DNA of 56,939 nucleotides from an uncultured Collinsella sp. (GTDB lineage Bacteria; Actinomycetota; Coriobacteriia; Coriobacteriales; Coriobacteriaceae), in the NCBI GenBank assembly GCA_900549345.1, contig UROC01000004.1, forward strand, positions 1-56,939, given 5' to 3'. Shown here in pieces: positions 51,341-56,939 of the stretch (its first letter is position 1; the number at the start of each line of letters is the position of its first letter). Both the position numbers and the translations under genes were made by a program. The notes beneath the pieces were generated by a model. The model was not told the DNA's origin and did no database searches. It saw nothing but the letters and a program-made list of their open reading frames with translations.

Positions 51341-52654
51341 TTACGCTACAAAGAAGTAGACGAGGAAGGCAAGGGCTGCGATCCACATGAGCGGCTTGAT
51401 CTTGGATGCCTCGCCCTTAAAGAGCGCGACGACCACGTAGGCGATAAAGCCCAGACCAATGCCGGCAGAGATGGAGTAGGTGAAGGGCACGCCGGCGACA
51501 ATCATGAACGCCGGGAAGCCCTGTGACACGTCGGACCAGTCGATCTCGGAGGCCTCGCTCATCATGAGGTAGCCGACGTAGACCAGAGCACCGCAGGTGG
51601 CGGCGCTGGAAACGATGGTGACGATGGGGGAGAAGAACGCGGCGAGAATGAACAGCACGCCGGTGGTGACGGAGGTGAGGCCCGTGCGGCCACCGTCGGC
51701 AGCGCCAGAGGTGGACTCGACGAAGGTGGTGATGGAGGAGACGCCCATAAAGCCACCGGCAGCAGCGGCCACGGAGTCGACGACCAGGATGGGACGGATG
51801 TCCTCGACATTGCCGTCCTCGGTCAAGAACTCGCCCTGCTTGGCGACGGCCATCGCGGTGCCCATGGTGTCGAAGAAGTCGCTCATGAGCAGCGAGAAGG
51901 CAACGACGAGCAGCATCGGGTCGGTCAGGACCTTCACGATGGCAAGGTTGCCGTCGGCAGTGCTGGCAAACGGGGCGCCGAAGGTCGAGAAGTCGAGCGG
52001 TGCGATGAGGCCCTCGGGCGCATGGGTGACGCCCAGCGGGATTCCGGCGATAACGGCGACGATGATGCCGATGAGCAGCGAGCCCGGCACGTTGCGGGAA
52101 GCCAGGGCAACCGTCACGACGATGGAGATGATGCCGACGATAAAGGTGGGGGAGGCGATGTCGCCCAGGCCGACGAGCGTACCGGCGCCAGCGGTGATGA
52201 TGCCGGCGTCGCACAGGCCGATCATGGCGATAAACAGGCCCAGACCCACCGAGATGGCGTGGCGCAGGACCACGGGGATGGCGTCCATGATGGCCTCGCG
52301 CAGGCCGCAAAGGACGAGCAGCAAGATGACGATACCCTCGAGGAAGATAACGCTCATGGCGACGTGCCAGTCACCGCCGCACATGGTGGTGGTGATGCCC
52401 GCGATCATGGCGTTGATGCCCAGGCCTGAAGCGCAGGCGAGCGGGCGGTTTGCGAAGATGCCCATGCAGATGGTCATGATGCCGGCGCCCAGGCAGGTGG
52501 CGCAGGCGAGCGCTCCCGCATCAATGCCAGCGCCCGAGAGCACTGCGGGGTTGACGGCGATGATGTAGGCCATCGCCAGGAATGTTGTCAGTCCAGCGCG
52601 AAGTTCGGTCCCGATTGTGGACTTGCGCTCACTGACGTGAAAAAGTTCGTCCAT
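51341..52654 (-). CDS. AzgA-type adenine/guanine/hypoxanthine permease, NCS2 family
   Basis: 437 residues, about 12 TM helices. RAGLTTFLAMAYIIAVNPAVLS and FANRPLACASGLGINAMIA are AzgA-like motifs; SDFFDTMGTAMAVAKQGEFL is the distinctive AzgA helix 8-9 segment, separating it from UraA/xanthine types. The ATG at 52654 has AAGGAAAGGG upstream; the upstream ATG at 52699 does not. It imports purine bases by H+ symport. A GGCC-rich hairpin (TCGGCC/GGCCGA, about 52673-52697) lies in its leader but no purine riboswitch aptamer is recognised. Confidence 0.9.
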   Translation of the reverse strand: MDELFHVSERKSTIGTELRAGLTTFLAMAYIIAVNPAVLSGAGIDAGALACATCLGAGIMTICMGIFANRPLACASGLGINAMIAGITTTMCGGDWHVAMSVIFLEGIVILLLVLCGLREAIMDAIPVVLRHAISVGLGLFIAMIGLCDAGIITAGAGTLVGLGDIASPTFIVGIISIVVTVALASRNVPGSLLIGIIVAVIAGIPLGVTHAPEGLIAPLDFSTFGAPFASTADGNLAIVKVLTDPMLLVVAFSLLMSDFFDTMGTAMAVAKQGEFLTEDGNVEDIRPILVVDSVAAAAGGFMGVSSITTFVESTSGAADGGRTGLTSVTTGVLFILAAFFSPIVTIVSSAATCGALVYVGYLMMSEASEIDWSDVSQGFPAFMIVAGVPFTYSISAGIGLGFIAYVVVALFKGEASKIKPLMWIAALAFLVYFFVA

Positions 52655-52847
52655 GCATACCCTTTCCTTGTTCGGCCCCGAGTTTAGGCCGATTGACACG
52701 AACTCACTTACTATATCGTCTTTACAACCTTGCTGTTCCTCGCATGTTGATGTTCGGCGCTTTGTAACAGACGGACGGTATTTATCGCATGAAAATGTGT
52801 GGGTACCGTATACTTAAGCGGTTACAACAACCCCTATGGAGGAACGT

Positions 52848-53267
52848 ATGATTAAAGAGCTTTGCCACGACGAGGCTATCCTGTCCCAGCGTTGCGAGGT
52901 TGCGACCGTCGAGGACGAGTCGGTTGCTCAGGACCTGATCGATACCATCAAGTCGCTCGACGATGCCGGCTGCCTTGCCGCTAACCAGATTGGCGTTACC
53001 AAGAAGGTCTGCGTCTACCTGGACGACGCCGGCGAGCCCCACGTGCTCTACAACCCCCGTCTGGTGTTTGGCCTGGGCGCCAGCAAGATGGAGGAGAGCT
53101 GCCTGACGCACGAGGGGGTCACCAAGTCCACGCGCTATATCAAGTGCAAGGTTGCCTTTGACCAGATCGTCGATGGCAAGATGCGCGAGCGCAAGCAGGA
53201 CTTTGTGGGCTTCGAGGCGCAGATGATCCAGCATATGATCGATCACTGTCTTGGCAAGCTTGTCTAG
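52848..53267 (+). CDS. Peptide deformylase homologue lacking the catalytic glutamate
   Basis: 139 residues. Motif 1 GCLAANQIGV (like GxGLAAxQ), motif 2 EESCLTHEGV in the EGCLS position with the metal-binding Cys, and motif 3 QHMIDHCLG in place of QHExDHLxG. Both metal-binding histidines remain, but Met replaces the Glu that acts as general base in all active peptide deformylases. So it may be inactive, or may use a different residue. It is shorter than typical Def (165-190). The start at 52848 is five bases after GGAGG; the ATG at 52836 lies over that site. Ends at a terminator. Confidence 0.8.
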   Translation: MIKELCHDEAILSQRCEVATVEDESVAQDLIDTIKSLDDAGCLAANQIGVTKKVCVYLDDAGEPHVLYNPRLVFGLGASKMEESCLTHEGVTKSTRYIKCKVAFDQIVDGKMRERKQDFVGFEAQMIQHMIDHCLGKLV

Positions 53268-53299
53268 GGCGACCACAGCACCGCACTTCGTCGTTTTTG

Positions 53300-53340
53300 G
53301 TCCGGGCGTGACATTGTTGTCATGTCCGGGCTTTTGTGTT
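53300..53340 (+). terminator. Intrinsic terminator after the deformylase homologue
   Basis: Stem GTCCGGGCGTGACA (53300-53313) with TGTCATGTCCGGGC (53318-53331), 14 bp with some G-U pairs in RNA, followed by TTTTGTGTTT. Confidence 0.82.
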
Positions 53341-53398
53341 TAGCGCCTTTTTGTTTGGTGACAATGAACTTAGCAAGAACGTAAAGCTAGGAGGCGCT

Positions 53399-54364
53399 AT
53401 GTGTACGAGCATTCGATTTACCGATAATTCCGGCAACATGTATCTGGGCCGCAACCTCGACTGGAGCTTTGACTACGGCCAACAGGTTCGCGTGATGCCG
53501 CGCGGGTTTCACATTCCGTATTCGTTTATCGACGACACGACAGCGGCACACGCGGTGATCGGTATGTGCATCGATTACAAGAACTACCCTATGTTCTTCG
53601 ACTGCGGCAACGATGCGGGCCTCGCCGTGGCAGGTCTCAATTTCCCGGGTTATGCCGAGTATGCCGAGGACCCTGTCGACGGCAAGACCAATATCGCGGC
53701 CTATGAGTTTCCCCTGTGGGTGGCAGCGACGTTCTCGACGGTCGATGAGGTCGAGGCCGCGCTGCGCGACACGGTGATTGTCGCCAAATCTGCCGGAGAG
53801 GGGCTGGGCGTGTCGCTGCTCCATTGGATTATCGGCGACAGCCAGCGTAGCATCGTGGTCGAGATGATGGCTGACGGCCTGCATGTATACGACGATCCGG
53901 TCGACACCCTTGCCAATCAGCCCACCTTCCCGTGGCATATGGAAAACCTACGCACTTATATCACCGCCACACGCGATTTTCCGCAGACGGCGACGTGGCG
54001 TGGCGCCGAGCTTAAGCCCTATGGAGCCGGTGCCGGCATGCGCGGCATTCCCGGCGACTGCTATTCGCCGAGCCGTTTTGTAAAGGCAGCGTACCTCAAC
54101 GCCAATTACCCGCAAAAAGACAGCGAGACCGAAAACGTCGTCCGCATGTTCCGTTCACTCGAGGGCGTGGTGATGATTGAGGGGGCGTCCAGGATGGGCG
54201 ATGGCAAGTTCGAGAAGACTATCTATACCGGATGCTTTAGCGCGCGCACAGGCAATTATTACTACGCGATGTATGAGGATCCGTCGATTCGCTACGTGAG
54301 CCTGATGGATGCCGAGGGCGCGAGCCCCGATAGGCTTGTGGTTCCCGAGCCGCGTCGTTCGTAG
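53399..54364 (+). CDS. bsh: Bile salt hydrolase / choloylglycine hydrolase
   Basis: 321 residues, the standard length. The Met1 is cleaved to expose Cys2, the Ntn nucleophile (MCTS). Key residues match bile salt hydrolases at their family positions: Cys2, Arg18 and Asp21 (GRNLDW), Asn81 (LNFPGYAEY), Asn173 (LANQPTF) and the Arg in SPSRFVKAAYL. The NFPGYAEY loop favours bile salt hydrolase over penicillin V acylase. It deconjugates glycine- and taurine-conjugated bile acids, a trait of gut bacteria. AGGAGG precedes the ATG. Flanked by terminators, so monocistronic. Confidence 0.93.
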   Translation: MCTSIRFTDNSGNMYLGRNLDWSFDYGQQVRVMPRGFHIPYSFIDDTTAAHAVIGMCIDYKNYPMFFDCGNDAGLAVAGLNFPGYAEYAEDPVDGKTNIAAYEFPLWVAATFSTVDEVEAALRDTVIVAKSAGEGLGVSLLHWIIGDSQRSIVVEMMADGLHVYDDPVDTLANQPTFPWHMENLRTYITATRDFPQTATWRGAELKPYGAGAGMRGIPGDCYSPSRFVKAAYLNANYPQKDSETENVVRMFRSLEGVVMIEGASRMGDGKFEKTIYTGCFSARTGNYYYAMYEDPSIRYVSLMDAEGASPDRLVVPEPRRS

Positions 54365-54387
54365 CCGAGGGCTTTACTGAAATGCAA

Positions 54388-54423
54388 AGCGCCCCTGCAT
54401 CTCCTGTGAGGTGCAGGGGCGCT
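54388..54423. terminator. Intrinsic terminator between bsh and kup
   Basis: Stem AGCGCCCCTGCA (54388-54399) / TGCAGGGGCGCT (54412-54423). On the minus strand it is followed by TTGCATTTC, so it mainly serves kup; it also blocks read-through from bsh. Confidence 0.78.
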
Positions 54424-54443
54424 GTCGTTGATGCGCGACGTCG

Positions 54444-56675
54444 CTAGAAGTTGGCGTCGTTGAGCTGGGCGCTCTCGAGGCCGTCGAGCAGTTGCTGTTC
54501 GGGCGTATCGGCGACGCTCTCGAGCAATTCGGTGGGATCGACGTTCATGTCCCTACCGGCCTCGTTGCCGTTGACCAGGTCGTCCGAGAAGATATCGACT
54601 TCCATTTCCTCGGCTTCTTCGATCTGGACCTCGAGCGGCACATGGGTGCGTACGAGTTTGACCGCCGGACGCATGCGGGCAAAGAGAGGCACGTACTCGA
54701 TGATGATCGCCGAGTTCTCAAGACCGTACCAGCGTGCCGGGCTTCCGCAGGCGCGGCGGACGGCGTACTTGATGGCCATCACGCGGTGGTCGTTGCGGTT
54801 GATGTCCGTTTCGGGGGCAAGCATCTTGCGCAGCATGCAAAAACGGAAGTCGCCCACGTTGCCGCGTGTCTCGTAGATGGAGTAGGTGTGATGCTGCGGT
54901 GGCAGCTCACCCGATGTCATCAAGTCGCCAACGATCTGACGCAGATAGGCGTTGATGCGCTGGTTGACCTTAAAGCCCAGGTCCAGGCGCACGCGGAACA
55001 AAAAGTCCGTGCCAAAGGTCTCGACGGAATACTCGTGCGTATAGGGCTCGTCGGTAACGTGCACGTTGATGAACCAATATGCCTTGGCGCGCTTGGGGTG
55101 CTTGTCCAGGATGGAATAGAGCACGTCGCGGTCGAGCGTGAGCGGGTCGGGGCTGTTGGTGAGGAACACCAGATTGTCGGCGAGCACGGGGTAGGTCTCG
55201 TCGTTGCGCAGGCGGTTGAGCTGATCGATGTACTTGGAGACGGGCAGCAGGATCGTCTGCGTGCGCTCGATGGCGGTGCCGCGGCGCCACACGTACATAA
55301 GGCCAAACAGCAGCGAGGCCAGGAAGATCATCACATAGCCGCCGTCAAAGAACATGGTGAGGCACGAGGCAAAGAAGCAGAGCTCGATGGCGCCAAAAAG
55401 CAGGGCAAAGACGCAGGCGCCCAGCTTGTGCTTGAGGATGCCGGCGATATAGCTCGTCAAAAGCGTCGTGGTCATGAGCATAGTCACGGTGATGGCGAGG
55501 CCGTAGGCGCTCTCCATGCGCTCGGAGTTTTGGAACAGCAGCACGATGAAGATACAGCCGACCCACATGATGTTGTTGACGAGCGGAATATAGAGTTGAC
55601 CCTTGGTGTCGCTGGGGTAGTGGATGCGCAGATGCGGCATAAGGTTGAGACGCGTGGCCTCGGATACCAGCGAGAACGAGCCGGTGATAAGCGCCTGCGA
55701 GGCGATGATGGCCGCTACGGCCGATAGCACGATGGCAAAGGGGCGCAGGGGCTCGGGAAGCATCATGTAGAACGGGTTGACGATGTCCATCGCGAGCATC
55801 TGGGGATTGGAGTTGTTGGCGAGCAGCCAAGCGCCCTGACCCAGATAGTTAAGGATGAGGGCCGCCTTTACGAACGGCCAGGATGCGTAAATGTTAGCCT
55901 TGCCCACGTGACCCATGTCCGAATAGAGCGCCTCGGCGCCGGTCGTCGACAGGAAGACGAAGCCGAGCACCATGATGCCCGAGTGGTTGATGGGCGAGAA
56001 CAGGAACATGATGCCGCGGATGGGGTTGAGTGCGCGCAAGATGGACAGGTTGCCGAGCATGTTGAACAGGCCGGCGCCCGCCAGGAACAGGAACCATAGC
56101 GTCATGAGCGGGCCGAAGAGCTTGCCGATTGACGAGGTGCCGGCGCGCTGCATGGCAAATAGGCCGCAGATAATGATGATGGTAATAATGATGACGTTGG
56201 TCTGGCCGTCGCCCAATAGCGCGTGGCCCCACTCGATGGTGCGCAGACCCTCGATGGCTGTGGTGACCGTGACGGCGGGGGTGAGGATGCCGTCGGCAAG
56301 CAGCGCCGCACCGCCGATCATGGCGGGAAGGATCAGCCACGGCGCCACTTTGCGCACGAGACTGAACAGGGCGAAGATACCGCCCTCGTTGTGGTTGTCG
56401 GCCCTCATGGCGATTAGCACGTACTTGACCGTGGTTACGAGCGTCATGGTCCAGATGACGAGCGAAAGCGCGCCCAGGATCATGTCCTCGCTGACGGTAC
56501 CGATGCCGCCGTTGTTGGCGACGATTGATTTCATGGTGTACATAGGGCTCGTGCCGATGTCGCCATAGACGACGCCGAGCGTTACGAGCAACATACCAGC
56601 AGAAAGGGGAATGGCTCCATGCCCGCTCTGTCCGTGCTGGTCTTGGAGGTTTGCCTCCAGTTTGTTGTGTGCCAC
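54444..56675 (-). CDS. kup: KUP family potassium uptake transporter
   Basis: 743 residues, typical for Kup/Trk-independent K+:H+ symporters. The first helix carries GVVYGDIGTSPMYT, and about 12 TM helices are followed by a C-terminal cytoplasmic domain of about 230 residues (LDRDVLYSILDKHPKRAKAYWFINVHV). The preferred start is the GTG at 56675 with GGGAG five bases upstream; an ATG at 56693 would place that site inside the gene. Upstream are a 9-bp hairpin (56696-56720) and other hairpins. It pairs functionally with the K+ channel at 8812. Confidence 0.93.
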   Translation of the reverse strand: MAHNKLEANLQDQHGQSGHGAIPLSAGMLLVTLGVVYGDIGTSPMYTMKSIVANNGGIGTVSEDMILGALSLVIWTMTLVTTVKYVLIAMRADNHNEGGIFALFSLVRKVAPWLILPAMIGGAALLADGILTPAVTVTTAIEGLRTIEWGHALLGDGQTNVIIITIIIICGLFAMQRAGTSSIGKLFGPLMTLWFLFLAGAGLFNMLGNLSILRALNPIRGIMFLFSPINHSGIMVLGFVFLSTTGAEALYSDMGHVGKANIYASWPFVKAALILNYLGQGAWLLANNSNPQMLAMDIVNPFYMMLPEPLRPFAIVLSAVAAIIASQALITGSFSLVSEATRLNLMPHLRIHYPSDTKGQLYIPLVNNIMWVGCIFIVLLFQNSERMESAYGLAITVTMLMTTTLLTSYIAGILKHKLGACVFALLFGAIELCFFASCLTMFFDGGYVMIFLASLLFGLMYVWRRGTAIERTQTILLPVSKYIDQLNRLRNDETYPVLADNLVFLTNSPDPLTLDRDVLYSILDKHPKRAKAYWFINVHVTDEPYTHEYSVETFGTDFLFRVRLDLGFKVNQRINAYLRQIVGDLMTSGELPPQHHTYSIYETRGNVGDFRFCMLRKMLAPETDINRNDHRVMAIKYAVRRACGSPARWYGLENSAIIIEYVPLFARMRPAVKLVRTHVPLEVQIEEAEEMEVDIFSDDLVNGNEAGRDMNVDPTELLESVADTPEQQLLDGLESAQLNDANF

Positions 56676-56695
56676 GTGGACTCCCTTAGACATCC

Positions 56696-56720
56696 GGTTA
56701 TCTGTCTAGGGCAGATAACC
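56696..56720 (-). promoter_or_regulatory. Hairpin in the kup leader
   Basis: GGTTATCTG / CAGATAACC perfect 9-bp inverted repeat with 7-nt loop, immediately upstream of the kup start region. It could hide or expose the start; not matched to any riboswitch I know. Confidence 0.55.
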
Positions 56721-56775
56721 TTTATGCCATCTTTATACATATAAGAGCAGTTTGGCACATCGGGGTGTTTTAGAC

Positions 56776-56799
56776 AATAATCCCCATCTGGGGATTATT
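56776..56799. repeat. 10-bp perfect hairpin AATAATCCCC/GGGGATTATT
   Basis: Perfect arms with an ATCT loop, about 56 nt upstream of the kup leader hairpin. Possibly a terminator for a gene beyond the window or a promoter-region element. Confidence 0.6.
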
Positions 56800-56816
56800 C
56801 ATGTACGCAGGTAGCA

Positions 56817-56890
56817 TTTCAAAACAGGGGCGCACCGGCTGTATGGTCTTGCTGCAATGTGATAACCACGGACGCGCCCCTGCTTTGAAA
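56817..56890. repeat. Long inverted repeat near the window end
   Basis: Arms TTTCAAAACAGGGGCGC (56817-56833) / GCGCCCCTGCTTTGAAA (56874-56890), 17 bp with one mismatch, around a 40-nt interior. No gene is seen in 56694-56939. It looks like a miniature inverted-repeat element or a long leader hairpin. Confidence 0.65.
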
Positions 56891-56939
56891 CTGAAGAGGG
56901 GCTTTTAGGCGCGTGCTGCTTGGGCGATGCTTGCTTTGG

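Noticed and set aside
52655..52847. Purine riboswitch in front of the AzgA-like permease
   Set aside because: The leader has a GGCC hairpin but lacks the conserved three-way junction strings of purine aptamers.
54492..55727. Plus-strand ORF of 411 codons opposite kup
   Set aside because: Antisense of a well-recognised potassium transporter; residues are random-like (GGAAAPHVHKAKQQRGQ and similar).
56694..56939. c-di-AMP (ydaO) riboswitch before kup
   Set aside because: Several hairpins exist but none of the conserved ydaO sequence blocks is seen.

Overview
The window is a chromosomal stretch of a high-GC bacterium, most likely a gut Actinobacterium of the class Coriobacteriia (Collinsella-like). 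This is inferred from GC-rich codon use, strong AAGGAG-type ribosome binding sites, a bile salt hydrolase with the full catalytic set, an LPxTG-like surface protein, and many small operons of transporters and one- and two-component regulators. No rRNA, tRNA, CRISPR array, prophage or intact insertion sequence is visible.

Layout. 1-8.5 kb: a TrmO-like gene without its N-terminus, a PatB/MalY aminotransferase, then two convergent sensory units. One is a binding lipoprotein plus a separate hybrid histidine kinase; the other is a single protein fusing two binding domains to a hybrid kinase. A PNPOx-like flavoprotein lies between them. 8.8-14.3 kb: a two-helix K+ channel, a LOG protein, a ClC channel, a DMT exporter, and a YtrA-type GntR/ABC exporter operon with a likely operator. 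14.4-18.8 kb: prfC, a queuosine-precursor transporter behind a possible preQ1 riboswitch, an SDR and ung. 18.9-25.8 kb: a DMT exporter facing a LysR regulator, a MATE gene broken by one in-frame TGA, rRNA methyltransferase genes (rlmA-like, rsmJ), a 47-codon membrane ORF and small genes. 26.1-34.8 kb: a TetM/EF-G-like GTPase, an orphan AAA ATPase, a short UvrA paralogue, trmL, a COG0523 zinc GTPase, an ArsC/Spx-like protein that lacks the usual cysteine, and an iron-sulfur flavoprotein. 34.9-35.8 kb: an AT-rich scar with an IS30-type transposase fragment. 35.8-40.2 kb: three c-di-GMP genes in which two small genes mirror the N-terminal half of the large one. 40.5-46.9 kb: a patatin, a TPP-riboswitch thiamine salvage operon (thiM, MTH1187, thiE), a HAD phosphatase, a LysR regulator and a MetE-like methyltransferase. 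47-56.9 kb: UraA- and AzgA-type nucleobase permeases, an esterase, a beta-helix surface protein, a peptide deformylase homologue lacking its catalytic Glu, bile salt hydrolase, and kup.

The least explained content is between the genes. There are three families of hairpin elements: (1) dispersed hairpins with a constant GGGAC core and very different self-complementary stems, often at or overlapping stop codons; (2) four 57-nt hairpins repeating at exactly 80 nt upstream of prfC, with compensatory changes in the stems; (3) three hairpins repeating at about 61-62 nt between the patatin gene and thiE. They look like REP/BIME-type elements, but no transposase that could mobilise them is in the window.
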